Origin: CAKVLG01 sp045637805
GTDB lineage: Bacteria > Bacillota > Clostridia > Christensenellales > UBA1242
Direction of reading: 5' to 3'
Assembly (NCBI GenBank): GCA_045637805.1
Contig: JAZUAE010000014.1
Location: forward strand, 1 to 64,000
Length of the DNA stretch: 64,000 bases
Made by a program: the position numbers and the translations under genes. The notes under the pieces were generated by a model, which searched no databases, had not been told where the DNA came from, and saw only the letters and a list, made by a program, of their open reading frames with translations. Shown one piece after another: positions 35,804-44,780 of this stretch. Position 1 is the stretch's first letter. The number at the start of each line of letters is the position of its first letter.

Positions 35804-36958
35804 ATGGATAAGGCAAAAAACACAATTGAATCTAATGACTTGCTTGTTAATCCAGATGTGGAAACACAGGTTAAGGATAAGCCTATTAAAAAAGTTCCTA
35901 GAGTTATATTTATAACGCTTTTGTCTCTATTTATTTTTGTTGGTTATATATTTGGATTTTCAGCTTCTGGTTACCCAAAAATAAATAATAAATTATATAT
36001 TGGAATATTAAATACGTCGAACTTTTACGAGGTGAATTTTGGTGATCTTTGTGTTGTTAAAAATATTGACAGTCTTTCTTCTGTAAAAAAAGGAGATGTA
36101 GTATTTTATATTATTAATGGTGAAAGTTATAGTGCACGTGTCGAGAGTGTTGAAACTGAGATAATTGTTATTCAAAACAAAGAAGGGTTTACAAGTGTAG
36201 CACAAAAAAATTTACAAGGTGTACTTGTTAGTAGAGTTGCGGTGCTTGGTTTTTTTGTTGGGTTAGTTTGTAGCTATTATGGTGCGATTATATTTTCTTT
36301 AATATTATTTGCTTATTTGTGTTATACAACAATAAGTCGCATAAACTATGAAAATACAGAAAAAGGAAAACGTTTAAGAGATAAATATTTAAAAGAAAAC
36401 AAAGCACAAAAGCGTACAAAATCACAAGATTTAATTTTAAACAAGAACGAAGCTAAAGAGTTGTTAAATTTTGTTGAGATAGATGCTATTACGACATTAA
36501 ATAATATTAAATCTTTAACAAAAAATAAAAAACAATTTGAAACGTATGAATTAATTGTTGATAATGCTCACAAAAAATATCTTTCTTTAAAAAGATGGTC
36601 TAAAGACGAAAAATTAAAGATAACAATTATTGTTGAACTTTGTGTGTGCTTTGGAAGAATTGATTTAGATGTTGAATATAAAATAGTTGATCTTCTATTA
36701 AAATCAAAATTAGCTGAATTTAACACCTGTCAATTTTTAGAGAATACAAAGAAGTTAATGGCTAAGGGGACAGAGGAAACATTGTTTAATTTTGCTTCCA
36801 TTTTATATGTTCTGATAAGTAAAAATCCTACATTGAAAAATAAAGAAATGAAGCAAATAGTAAATCTTTTTGAGAAAGAACTTCAAACTAGAAGTTATGA
36901 TAAAGATTCAAGATGTGTGATGACTTTGAGCAAAATTAAAAATTTATTTCAAATATAA
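35804..36958 (+). CDS. Signal-peptidase-like membrane protein lacking catalytic His
   Basis: 384 residues. A membrane helix (about 33-53) is followed by an S26-like domain: TSNFYEVNFGDLCVVKNI at 71-88 matches THSMEPELMAGDCIVVKKV of the SipW encoded at 37294, keeping a Ser (72) in the nucleophile position, and KKGDVVFYI follows. Where SipW has VVTHRIVEI this protein has SYSARVESVE, so the general-base His is Ala (111). Two further membrane helices (about 145-175) and a ~200-residue helical cytoplasmic tail follow, which is not part of the peptidase family. Probably a non-catalytic relative. Translationally close to the Smr gene. Confidence 0.65.
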   Translation: MDKAKNTIESNDLLVNPDVETQVKDKPIKKVPRVIFITLLSLFIFVGYIFGFSASGYPKINNKLYIGILNTSNFYEVNFGDLCVVKNIDSLSSVKKGDVVFYIINGESYSARVESVETEIIVIQNKEGFTSVAQKNLQGVLVSRVAVLGFFVGLVCSYYGAIIFSLILFAYLCYTTISRINYENTEKGKRLRDKYLKENKAQKRTKSQDLILNKNEAKELLNFVEIDAITTLNNIKSLTKNKKQFETYELIVDNAHKKYLSLKRWSKDEKLKITIIVELCVCFGRIDLDVEYKIVDLLLKSKLAEFNTCQFLENTKKLMAKGTEETLFNFASILYVLISKNPTLKNKEMKQIVNLFEKELQTRSYDKDSRCVMTLSKIKNLFQI

Positions 36959-37036
36959 AACAAAAATATTATAAAAGGTCTAGCATTTTTAAGATTTTAT
37001 GTTATAATGGATATATAAATACAAGAGGAGAGCGTT

Positions 37037-37225
37037 ATGGAATTTACAAAGAAGTCTTTAATTATTAGTGCTATAACAATTTTTGTTTGTTTGACAGTTG
37101 CAATCGTTTGTTTACTTGTTACAAAATTTTCTACCTGGTCAATTATTCTTTCATCAGTAATTGTTGGACTTTCAATCTTTAGTAGCGTAACAGCTTGGTT
37201 TTTAGCTCGTAAGTCTAAAGCATAA
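37037..37225 (+). CDS. Small two-helix membrane protein
   Basis: 62 residues: two hydrophobic helices (about 7-29 and 34-56) with a short loop and a basic tail ARKSKA. No family recognised. It has a strong AGAGGAG site, a TATAAT box at 37003-37008 and its own terminator, so it is a real, separately expressed gene inside the surface block. Confidence 0.7.
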   Translation: MEFTKKSLIISAITIFVCLTVAIVCLLVTKFSTWSIILSSVIVGLSIFSSVTAWFLARKSKA

Positions 37226-37226
37226 T

Positions 37227-37253
37227 AAAAGCAACCTTTATGGTTGCTTTTTT
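37227..37253 (+). terminator. Terminator after the small membrane protein gene
   Basis: AAAAGCAACC / GGTTGCTTTT stem and T-run. Confidence 0.85.
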
Positions 37254-37255
37254 AT

Positions 37256-37284
37256 TTGACAATAATTTGTTTTAATTATATACT
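37256..37284 (+). promoter_or_regulatory. Promoter of sipW, nearly leaderless
   Basis: TTGACA (37256-37261), 17-bp spacer, TATACT (37279-37284), nine bases before the ATG at 37294 (expected leader of two or three bases). No ribosome binding site. Confidence 0.7.
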
Positions 37285-37293
37285 AATTTTGTA

Positions 37294-37956
37294 ATGAAAA
37301 AGAAAAATGAAGAAAATTTCAATGCTAATGAAGAGTTGATTGCACCGCTAATTACAACACAAGCGGACGAATATGATGAGATGGTTGCATATAAAACTTT
37401 AAGGCAAAAGCGAAAAAAGAAGGTTGCTATTAGACTAGTAACTTACGCTTTGCTAATTGTTTTTATTCCGATTTTTGTTTTTTTTACAATAGTTGTTATT
37501 TCTCCATCAAATGGACAAAACTTTTTTGGTTACGTTTTTTATGTTGTGGAAACACACAGTATGGAGCCGGAACTAATGGCGGGAGATTGTATTGTAGTAA
37601 AAAAAGTGAATTCTCCAAAAGACTTGAAGGTTGGTGATGATATTTCTTATATAAGAGATATTGATGGTAAGGTGGTGACACATCGAATTGTAGAAATACA
37701 AAAAAATGGTGAAAGTTACAATTATGTAACTAAAGGGGTTAATAATCTTACAAATCCTACAGATGATGAGGTGCCAGTTAATTTTAACAACGTAATTGGT
37801 AAAAGAGTTGCGCACATGCCACTGCTCGGCCAAACAGTAACATTTTTTAGGTCGCCTTTAGGTGTAGTTGTAATGGTGTTACTAATAATGGGAATAGTTA
37901 CAGTGTTTTTTGTTAGTTTTAGAGCTTCAGAAGATATTAAAGCTGTGGGAAAATAA
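37294..37956 (+). CDS. sipW: Signal peptidase I of the SipW (ER) type
   Basis: 220 residues. Membrane helix at about 45-68, catalytic Ser89 in THSMEPELMAGD, His130 in VVTHRIVEI (SipW and eukaryotic/archaeal signal peptidases use His where bacterial SipS uses Lys), Asp near 156 in TNPTDDEVP, and a C-terminal membrane helix. SipW cleaves TasA-type fibre proteins in Bacillus. The next gene encodes a protein with a TasA-like N-terminus, its probable substrate. Confidence 0.9.
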   Translation: MKKKNEENFNANEELIAPLITTQADEYDEMVAYKTLRQKRKKKVAIRLVTYALLIVFIPIFVFFTIVVISPSNGQNFFGYVFYVVETHSMEPELMAGDCIVVKKVNSPKDLKVGDDISYIRDIDGKVVTHRIVEIQKNGESYNYVTKGVNNLTNPTDDEVPVNFNNVIGKRVAHMPLLGQTVTFFRSPLGVVVMVLLIMGIVTVFFVSFRASEDIKAVGK

Positions 37957-38000
37957 GTATAAAAAAATAGTGATTGGCAATATTTCTTTTAGAGGTATTT

Positions 38001-38582
38001 ATGAGAAAGAAATCTTTTGCAGCAACAATCACTATTATTTTTTGTGCAATTTTTGTAAGTGTTATAGGGGCAACATTTTCAACATATTTACTCAGAAAAA
38101 ACATTATAAAAATTGAAAACCCAAAAATTGAATCAGCTAGCGGAATATTTATATATGATAAAGAAGATAAAATAATAAACGAACTAAAACTTAGCGATAT
38201 GAAACTGGGTTTAAAACCTGCAACTGGCGAAGAAGATGTAGAGAGCGAAATTCCTAGCACTGTTACGTCAAAAGTGGGCTCAGAGGGTTATTTTGCCACA
38301 TTTAAAGTAACAACTCCACAAGCTTTTAAAATTTTCATTACAGATATAGTTTTAGACGCAAAGTCTGATAAAAATAAATTACAAAATGAAAGAGAAAACA
38401 TAAAAGTGTCATTAGAAGATGTGAAAGGTAGTACAAAAAATTTGGTAGAAGATAAGGTTTTATTGTACTACTCTGAAAGTGCTGTAAGCAAAAAAGAGTT
38501 TACGATCTATGTTTGGTTAACAGCAAAAGCCAGCGATGCTCTTAAGGGGGCTAAAATATCTTTTACAATAAAATTTGAATAG
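38001..38582 (+). CDS. Exported TasA-like protein, probable SipW substrate
   Basis: 193 residues. The signal sequence MRKKSFAATITIIFCAIFV then SVIGATFSTYL has the alanine/threonine-Phe ending seen in TasA and camelysin precursors. The rest is beta-rich without cysteines (SEGYFATFKVTTPQAFKI and KKEFTIYVWLTAKAS), compatible with a TasA-like jelly roll, but no clear domain match can be claimed. Start ATG at 38001 behind TTAGAGG; the frame extends 27 bases upstream in unlikely sequence. Lies 44 bases after sipW and before a terminator, so it is probably co-transcribed. Confidence 0.65.
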   Translation: MRKKSFAATITIIFCAIFVSVIGATFSTYLLRKNIIKIENPKIESASGIFIYDKEDKIINELKLSDMKLGLKPATGEEDVESEIPSTVTSKVGSEGYFATFKVTTPQAFKIFITDIVLDAKSDKNKLQNERENIKVSLEDVKGSTKNLVEDKVLLYYSESAVSKKEFTIYVWLTAKASDALKGAKISFTIKFE

Positions 38583-38600
38583 TGGATTTTCCACTATTTT
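38579..38600 (+). terminator. Terminator ending the surface block
   Basis: ATAGTGGA / TCCACTAT stem with TTT loop and four Ts. Confidence 0.8.
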
Positions 38601-38633
38601 TATATTTTATAATTTTAAGCAAATACTAAATGT

Positions 38634-39974
38634 ATGAAGGGTAGAAATTTTATACAAGGAGCAGTAATACTTACTATATTTGGTATAGTAGGAAAGATTG
38701 TTGGTGCACTTTATCGTGTTCCTCTTACGAGTATTATCGGAGCTGAGGGGTTAGGGCTTTACCAAATGGTTTTTCCTTTATACTCTCTTTTACTGACAAT
38801 TTCATCATCAGCTTTTCCAAATGCTATAGCAAAATTATTGTCTGAATCCTATGCTCAAAATAATTTTAATAAAGCTAGGGTAATATTTGGCACAAGTTTA
38901 AAGATTTTGATTTGGCTTTCATCAGTAAGTTTCTTAATTGTAGTTATTTTTGCAAAATATATTGCGGCGATGCAGGGTAATGTTCATGTATATAAATGTT
39001 ATTACGCGATCGCTCCATCTATAATAATTGTTGCGCTTATTGCAAGTTTACGTGGCTATTATCAGGCTCGTGAAAACATGTTGCCATCGGCGATATCTGG
39101 TTTAATTGAACAAGTTGCAAAAATGGCTTTTGGTTTAGCTTTTGCAAAACTGTTTATAAATCATGGCGTTGTAATGGGCGCATTCGGTGCTCTTTTGGGA
39201 GTTACAATTAGTGAACTTGTAGCCTTAATATATTTGGGATTTAAATATGCTTTTGAACATAAAACAAAGATGCAAAAGACTCTTGAAAATAAAAAATATA
39301 CAAAAACAATTTTGTCAACAACTCTTCCGATTACTTTAGGTAGTATTGTTTTGCCTCTTTCACAATTTGTAGATAGTGCATTAATTGTAAATTTGTTAAC
39401 AATGCTGGGATATAATATATTGCAGGCGACGAAAATGTTTGGAATCCAAACGGGAGTAGTGGGTTCAATCATTAATATGCCAGTTGTATTTTCACTTGCA
39501 ATCAGTAGTGCAGTTTTGCCTATGATTAGTCGTCTAAAGGTTAATGATAAAGGTGAAATATTTAGTGCTGTTAAAAAATCTATAATTTTAACACTTTTCT
39601 TGGGTGTGTGTTCCATTCTAGGTCTAATTATTTTAGCCAAACCCATTATATCAATTTTATATTCCAAAAGTTTGAATGAAGCGGATATTGAATTGGCTGC
39701 AAAATTATTAAAAGTGGCAAGTTTTGGGGTTTGTTATTTGTCTTTAGCACAAACAACAACTGGTTTATTACAGGGTATGGGAAAGTTTAATTTGCCAGTA
39801 TATGCATTAATTGTTGGTGGTGCTGTAAAATTGATTTTAAATATTATATTAATTCAAATGCCTTCAATTAATATATATGGTGCTGAAATAGCGACTGTTT
39901 TGTGTTATGCTGTTGTTTCTGTTATAAACTTAATTAATGTTTTTAGGAGTGAAAGAAAACTCGAAAATGTATAA
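38634..39974 (+). CDS. SpoVB/MurJ-like oligosaccharide flippase
   Basis: 446 residues with about 12-14 membrane helices of the MOP superfamily. The start KGRNFIQGAVILTIFGIVGK and VPLTSIIGAEGLGLYQMVFP is typical of stage V sporulation protein B, which affects spore cortex synthesis; related proteins export lipid II or polysaccharide units. A similar role here is family-based inference. No ribosome binding site precedes the ATG; a weak TACTAA is four bases upstream. Confidence 0.85.
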   Translation: MKGRNFIQGAVILTIFGIVGKIVGALYRVPLTSIIGAEGLGLYQMVFPLYSLLLTISSSAFPNAIAKLLSESYAQNNFNKARVIFGTSLKILIWLSSVSFLIVVIFAKYIAAMQGNVHVYKCYYAIAPSIIIVALIASLRGYYQARENMLPSAISGLIEQVAKMAFGLAFAKLFINHGVVMGAFGALLGVTISELVALIYLGFKYAFEHKTKMQKTLENKKYTKTILSTTLPITLGSIVLPLSQFVDSALIVNLLTMLGYNILQATKMFGIQTGVVGSIINMPVVFSLAISSAVLPMISRLKVNDKGEIFSAVKKSIILTLFLGVCSILGLIILAKPIISILYSKSLNEADIELAAKLLKVASFGVCYLSLAQTTTGLLQGMGKFNLPVYALIVGGAVKLILNIILIQMPSINIYGAEIATVLCYAVVSVINLINVFRSERKLENV

Positions 39975-39978
39975 TTAA

Positions 39979-40007
39979 TTGCAAATTTATGCTTTTGTTT
40001 GTATAAT
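39979..40007 (+). promoter_or_regulatory. Promoter of dus, leaderless
   Basis: TTGCAA (39979-39984), 17-bp spacer, TATAAT (40002-40007), six bases before the ATG at 40014. Confidence 0.65.
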
Positions 40008-40013
40008 ATAGTT

Positions 40014-40958
40014 ATGAACAAATTAAAGATAGGAAACATTGAACTAAATAACGATTTACTGTTGGCACCGATTGCTGGTTTTTCTGATATAGGAATGAGA
40101 ACGCTTTGCAAAATGGCTGGCGCTGGACTTACGTGCACAGAAATGGTGAGTGCAAAAGCTTTGTGCTATGACAATCAAAAGACAAAAGATCTGCTATTGA
40201 CAGAATCTATTGAAAGTCCTTGCATGGTTCAGCTTTTTGGATATGAGCCTGAATGTTTTGAAAAAGCTTTACAAAAGAGTGAACTTGCCAAATTTGATAT
40301 TATTAATATAAATATGGGTTGTCCGGCATCCAAGGTTATAAAAAACAATGAAGGCTCTGCTTTGATGAAAAACATGGAACAGGCTAAGCTTATAATCGAG
40401 GCTTGTAAAAGGGTAACAAGCAAACCTGTAACAGTAAAGTTTAGAAGTGGTTGGGACGAGAAAAACAAGAATGCAGTAGAGTTTGCAAAAATGTGTGAAT
40501 CTGCTGGTGCTGATGCAATAATTGTGCATGGTAGAACGTCAAAACAGGGATACTCAGGCAAAGCAGATATGGAAATTATAAGACAGGTAAAAAATGCTGT
40601 TAAAATTCCCGTGATTGCAAATGGTGATTGTGTAACAAAAGAAGATTATATTCGAATGAAAAGAGAAAGCGGCGCTGATGGTGTGATGATTGCAAGAGGC
40701 GCTATAGGTAATCCTAAATTATTTTCCGAAATCACTGGTCAAGAATTCAATATGACAATTCTAGAACAAATTACTACTCACATAGATATTCTTCGAAAAT
40801 ATTTTTCAGACAGGCTTGTTGCTTTGGTGATGAGATCACATATACCTTTCTATTTAAAAGGTCTAAAAAATAGTGTTGCTGTAAAAATTGCAATAAATAA
40901 GTCTGAAAATATAGATGAAACACTGAAAATTCTTAAAAATTTCTTTTTAGAGAGTTAG
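40014..40958 (+). CDS. dus: tRNA-dihydrouridine synthase
   Basis: 314 residues. FMN-binding TIM barrel: APIAGFSDIGMRTL at the N-terminus, the catalytic Cys in NMGCPASKV, TVKFRSGWDEKN, IIVHGRTSKQGYSG, IANGDC and IARGAIGNP. Closest in layout to DusB, which reduces uridines of the tRNA D-loop. Start ATG at 40014; the frame opens 15 bases earlier but overlaps the promoter. Confidence 0.93.
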   Translation: MNKLKIGNIELNNDLLLAPIAGFSDIGMRTLCKMAGAGLTCTEMVSAKALCYDNQKTKDLLLTESIESPCMVQLFGYEPECFEKALQKSELAKFDIININMGCPASKVIKNNEGSALMKNMEQAKLIIEACKRVTSKPVTVKFRSGWDEKNKNAVEFAKMCESAGADAIIVHGRTSKQGYSGKADMEIIRQVKNAVKIPVIANGDCVTKEDYIRMKRESGADGVMIARGAIGNPKLFSEITGQEFNMTILEQITTHIDILRKYFSDRLVALVMRSHIPFYLKGLKNSVAVKIAINKSENIDETLKILKNFFLES

Positions 40959-40964
40959 CATTGT

Positions 40965-40994
40965 TTGACACCAAATTAATGTTTTTGTTAAAAT
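40965..40994 (+). promoter_or_regulatory. Promoter of the glycolytic operon
   Basis: TTGACA (40965-40970), 17-18 bp spacer, TTAAAAT (40988-40994), 28 bases before the pgk ATG with its own AGGAG site. Confidence 0.7.
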
Positions 40995-41021
40995 TAAAGT
41001 GTAACAAATTAGGAGAAAATT

Positions 41022-42206
41022 ATGAATAAGAAATCATTTAAAGATATAGATATGACTGGTAAAAGGGTTTTTGTCCGTGTTGATTTTAATGTGCCTATGG
41101 ACGAAACCGGAAAAATAACAGACGATACTAGAATTAAGGCTGCACTTCCTACAATAAATTATTTATTAAAACAAAATGCAAAAGTTATTCTTTGTTCTCA
41201 TTTGGGGCGTCCTGAAGGTATGTTTAATCCAAAATTTTCGCTTAGTCCCGTTGCTAAAAGACTGAGTGAAATTTTAAAAAGACCTGTAAAAATGGCACTA
41301 GATGTTATAGGCGATAGTGCAAAAGCTCTCACAAGTGAAATGCAAGATGGTGAAATTGTATTGCTAGAAAATGTAAGATTCCATAAAGAGGAAGAAGAAA
41401 ATGATGATAAGTTTTCTGCTGATCTTGCGAGTCTTGCTGATATTTATGTAAACGATGCGTTTGGTTGTGCACATAGGGCGCACGCGTCTACAGCAGGTAT
41501 TGCATGTCATTTGCCTTCGTCTGTTGGATTTTTGATGAGTAGCGAGCTAGTGGCTCTTTCTAAAGTTGTTGAAAATCCTGAATTGCCATTTGTCGTTATT
41601 CTTGGTGGTGCTAAGGTTTCTGATAAGATAGGAGTAATTAGCAAACTTTTAACAAAAGCTAATTGTATTTTGATAGGTGGCGCAATGGCGAATACATTCA
41701 TTGCTGCACTTGGTGGCAATCTTGGATTTTCAAGATACGAAAAAGATAAATTGATGGTTGCAAAAAATATATTAGATGAGGCTGAAAAACGAAATGTGAA
41801 AATTCTTTTACCTGTAGATTGTATTGCAGGATCTGAGTTTGCACCTGATGCAAAAATCAAAAAAGTCGACTCCTATCAAGTTCCTGACGGGTATCAATCT
41901 TTAGATATTGGACCAAGAACAAGAAAATTGTTTGCTAAAGAAATAAATAAAGCAAAAACAATAGTTTGGAATGGTCCTATGGGTGTTTGTGAGTTCAAAC
42001 GTTTCCAAAAGGGAACTAAGGCTATTGCAAAGGCGGTTGCAAGAAGTAAAGCCATGTCTGTTATAGGTGGTGGAGATAGTGTTGCAGCAATTCAAGATTT
42101 GGGATTTGCTAATAAAGTTACACATATTTCAACCGGTGGTGGAGCTACACTTAAATTTTTAGAAGGTGCACCGCTTCCAGGTGTGGATATTATTGAAGAC
42201 AAGTAA
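41022..42206 (+). CDS. pgk: Phosphoglycerate kinase
   Basis: 394 residues. 1,3-bisphosphoglycerate + ADP to 3-phosphoglycerate + ATP. Motifs: RVDFNVPMDETG, LCSHLGRPEG, ENVRFHKEEE, ILGGAKVSDKI, and the nucleotide-binding GGGDSVAAI near the C-terminus. First gene of pgk-tpiA-gpmI; gap, normally upstream, is not in this window. Behind AGGAGAAAATT. Confidence 0.98.
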   Translation: MNKKSFKDIDMTGKRVFVRVDFNVPMDETGKITDDTRIKAALPTINYLLKQNAKVILCSHLGRPEGMFNPKFSLSPVAKRLSEILKRPVKMALDVIGDSAKALTSEMQDGEIVLLENVRFHKEEEENDDKFSADLASLADIYVNDAFGCAHRAHASTAGIACHLPSSVGFLMSSELVALSKVVENPELPFVVILGGAKVSDKIGVISKLLTKANCILIGGAMANTFIAALGGNLGFSRYEKDKLMVAKNILDEAEKRNVKILLPVDCIAGSEFAPDAKIKKVDSYQVPDGYQSLDIGPRTRKLFAKEINKAKTIVWNGPMGVCEFKRFQKGTKAIAKAVARSKAMSVIGGGDSVAAIQDLGFANKVTHISTGGGATLKFLEGAPLPGVDIIEDK

Positions 42207-42232
42207 AGCGAATATGTTTCGCTTTCTTTTTT
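42205..42232 (+). terminator. Weak hairpin between pgk and tpiA
   Basis: AAAGCGA (42205-42211) pairs with TCGCTTT (42219-42225), followed by CTTTTTT. It may attenuate but does not separate the genes: no new promoter precedes tpiA. Confidence 0.5.
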
Positions 42233-42243
42233 AGGAGGATAGT

Positions 42244-42969
42244 ATGAGAAAGTGGATTATTGCAAATTGGAAAATGAATAAATCAATAAAAGAGGCTGAA
42301 GAATTTGCTAATGTAATTACAGGACTTACTGCTGGTATTGATGACAATTTAGTTATCTGTCCTACGTTTTTATCAATTAAGCCATTTGCAGATAAAGTTG
42401 CAGGTACTCAAATAAGAGTAGGGGCTCAAAATTGTTATAAGGAAGAAAGCGGGGCTTTTACAGGTGAGCTTTCTGCTGCAATGATAAAGGAGGCAGGCGC
42501 CGAATTTGTTATTTTAGGTCATAGTGAAAGACGTCATATTTTCGGAGAAAGTGACGTACTTATAAATGAAAAAATAAAAGCTGCAATAAAAGAAGGATTA
42601 AAGGTTATATTTTGTATAGGTGAAACATTAGAAGAAAAGGAAGATTATGAAAATGTTTTATCATTGCAGCTAGAAAAGGGATTAGATGGCGTTGATGCTA
42701 ATGGAGAGAATCTTATTATTGCATATGAGCCTGTTTGGGCAATAGGAACTGGAAAGGTTGCAACAATTGACGATATAAAGGAAGTACATTCATTTGTATT
42801 ACAAAAAGCACAGAGTATTTTGGGCTATTATCCACCAGTCTTATATGGTGGCAGTGTAAAACCATCAAATTCAAAAGAAATTTTAAAACTCTCTGAGGTT
42901 GGTGGCGTTTTGATCGGTGGTGCCAGCCTTGATCCAAATAGTTATGAGCAAATTGCTCGAAGGAAATAA
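42244..42969 (+). CDS. tpiA: Triose-phosphate isomerase
   Basis: 241 residues. Asn and Lys of NWKMNKS near the start, catalytic His in LGHSERR, catalytic Glu in AYEPVWAIGTGK, and the GGSVKP and GGASL phosphate-binding loops. Interconverts dihydroxyacetone phosphate and glyceraldehyde 3-phosphate. TTAGGAGGATAG site; stop one base before gpmI. Confidence 0.98.
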   Translation: MRKWIIANWKMNKSIKEAEEFANVITGLTAGIDDNLVICPTFLSIKPFADKVAGTQIRVGAQNCYKEESGAFTGELSAAMIKEAGAEFVILGHSERRHIFGESDVLINEKIKAAIKEGLKVIFCIGETLEEKEDYENVLSLQLEKGLDGVDANGENLIIAYEPVWAIGTGKVATIDDIKEVHSFVLQKAQSILGYYPPVLYGGSVKPSNSKEILKLSEVGGVLIGGASLDPNSYEQIARRK

Positions 42970-42970
42970 T

Positions 42971-44500
42971 ATGAAATCAGATAAAATTCGTGCGCTTATT
43001 ATTATGGACGGTTTTGGAAATCCTGAGAATATAGGGGTAAGCTCAATTTTGCCAAAAAATACCAAATATATACAGTATTTGAAGAACAATTATTCGTCAG
43101 GACTTTTGAATGCTTCTGAAACATTTGTGGGGCTTCCAAATGGGCAACCTGGCACTAGTGATATCGGGCATTTATCTATTGGAACAGGTAGGGTAAATTA
43201 TCAACCACTGGTTCGCATAAACAATGCAATAGAGAATGGTGAATTTGATAATAACCCTGCAATAATGAAAGCTTTTGAAAATGCAAAACAAAAGGGCAGA
43301 GCATTGCATTTGCTTGGAATTCCATCGGACGGTGGTGTACATAGCCATATTAGTCATTTGTTAAAGCTTATTGAAATGGCTGCCAAACATACACTAAAAA
43401 GGGTTTATATACATTTCTTTTCAGACGGAAGAGATGCTCCTATAAAAAGTGCAAAAAAATATTATGATATAGTACAAAATCATATTAAAAAATATGGTGT
43501 TGGCGAAATAGTGACTGTTATGGGTAGATTTTATGCCCTCGACAGAGATAACAACTGGGACCGTGTAGAAAAAGCTTATAATGCCATGGTTTACGGTAAT
43601 GGAGACCGTGTTGACAATCTACTTGAGGGCATTGATTCAGCGTATGATAATGGTGAGACAGATGAGTTTATTAGTCCTATAGTAAAAGTGAAAAATGGAA
43701 AACCCGTTGCTGTTATTCAAAAAAATGACAGTGTGATAATTTATAATTATAGGGCAGATAGAGAACGTCAACTTGCGAGAGTATTGTCAAATTATTCAGA
43801 TATAAGTTATTCTAAGAAATTAGATTTAATTTTGGTTTGTATGACGGAATACGATGAAAATCTAAAGGGAACAATAGTTGCTTTTCCAGATAATGATATT
43901 AAAAATATTTTGTCAGAAGTGTTGAGTAATCGTGGATACAAACAGGTAAAAATTGCAGAAACCGAGAAATTTGCATACATTACTTTTGCATTCAATGCTG
44001 GACGTAATGAAGCATTTAAAAACGAAGATAGAATTTTAATCAATTCTACAAAAATGCCTAAATACGATTTAAAACCAGAAATGGGGGCGTATGAAATTGC
44101 AGACAAAGCGGTTGAGGCTATAAAAACTAACAAGTATGATGTTGTTATTATAAATTTTGCAAATCCTGATATGGTAGGACATTCTGGAAATAAAGAGGCA
44201 ACAAAGGTTGCAATACAGGTGGTAAATGATTGTGTAAAAAAAGTTGTTTCTGCGATTCTTGAAAAAAATGGAGAAGTTATAGTAACAGCTGATCATGGGA
44301 ATGCTGATATTATGGAATATGAGGACGGGTCTCCCTGTACAACACATACAAAAGCATTAGTTCCAGTTATCCTTGTAGGTGAAAGATTTAAAGATGGAAA
44401 CAAGGAAATTTCAGGTTCACTTATAGATATTGCACCAACATTGCTTAAAATGATGGGCGAGGCTATACCATCAGAAATGACAGGTAAACCATTGTTTTAA
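42971..44500 (+). CDS. gpmI: 2,3-bisphosphoglycerate-independent phosphoglycerate mutase
   Basis: 509 residues. Alkaline-phosphatase-like enzyme converting 3- to 2-phosphoglycerate with two Mn ions. IMDGFG near the N-terminus holds the first metal Asp; the phosphorylated Ser lies in GQPGTSDIGHLSIGTGR, where most enzymes have GQMGNSEVGH; DGGVHSH, FSDGRDAP, YRADRERQL, and TADHGNADIM follow. Start ATG at 42971 behind GAAGGAAA. End of the glycolytic operon; eno is not adjacent. Confidence 0.97.
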   Translation: MKSDKIRALIIMDGFGNPENIGVSSILPKNTKYIQYLKNNYSSGLLNASETFVGLPNGQPGTSDIGHLSIGTGRVNYQPLVRINNAIENGEFDNNPAIMKAFENAKQKGRALHLLGIPSDGGVHSHISHLLKLIEMAAKHTLKRVYIHFFSDGRDAPIKSAKKYYDIVQNHIKKYGVGEIVTVMGRFYALDRDNNWDRVEKAYNAMVYGNGDRVDNLLEGIDSAYDNGETDEFISPIVKVKNGKPVAVIQKNDSVIIYNYRADRERQLARVLSNYSDISYSKKLDLILVCMTEYDENLKGTIVAFPDNDIKNILSEVLSNRGYKQVKIAETEKFAYITFAFNAGRNEAFKNEDRILINSTKMPKYDLKPEMGAYEIADKAVEAIKTNKYDVVIINFANPDMVGHSGNKEATKVAIQVVNDCVKKVVSAILEKNGEVIVTADHGNADIMEYEDGSPCTTHTKALVPVILVGERFKDGNKEISGSLIDIAPTLLKMMGEAIPSEMTGKPLF

Positions 44501-44502
44501 TA

Positions 44503-44531
44503 TTGACAGATTTTGTTGTGCATGATAAAAT
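44503..44531 (+). promoter_or_regulatory. Promoter of the 74-codon membrane protein gene
   Basis: TTGACA (44503-44508), 17-bp spacer, TAAAAT (44526-44531). Confidence 0.7.
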
Positions 44532-44550
44532 TAATACATAGGAGAAAGTT

Positions 44551-44775
44551 ATGTTACAATTAATAAATACAATGTCGATCTTGTTAACACAAACTGCTAA
44601 AGAAAAAAATTTAACAATTCTTTATGTGGCTCTTTTTCTTATATTTTTATTAATGATGGTACTTGATGGTCAAATATCAAAAAAGTATACAATGAATAAA
44701 TTTTTTGGTAGAGCGATTATTATTCTATTTATTGTGACATTAATAATACTTGCAATCTTATACTTCTTTACGTAA
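44551..44775 (+). CDS. Small membrane protein
   Basis: 74 residues, hydrophobic helices at about 22-38 and 53-72, joined by a basic loop (SKKYTMNKFFGR). No family recognised. Preceded by a consensus promoter and TAGGAG, so it is a real gene. It separates gpmI from secG, which are often close neighbours in Firmicutes. Confidence 0.6.
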   Translation: MLQLINTMSILLTQTAKEKNLTILYVALFLIFLLMMVLDGQISKKYTMNKFFGRAIIILFIVTLIILAILYFFT

Positions 44776-44780
44776 ATTGC

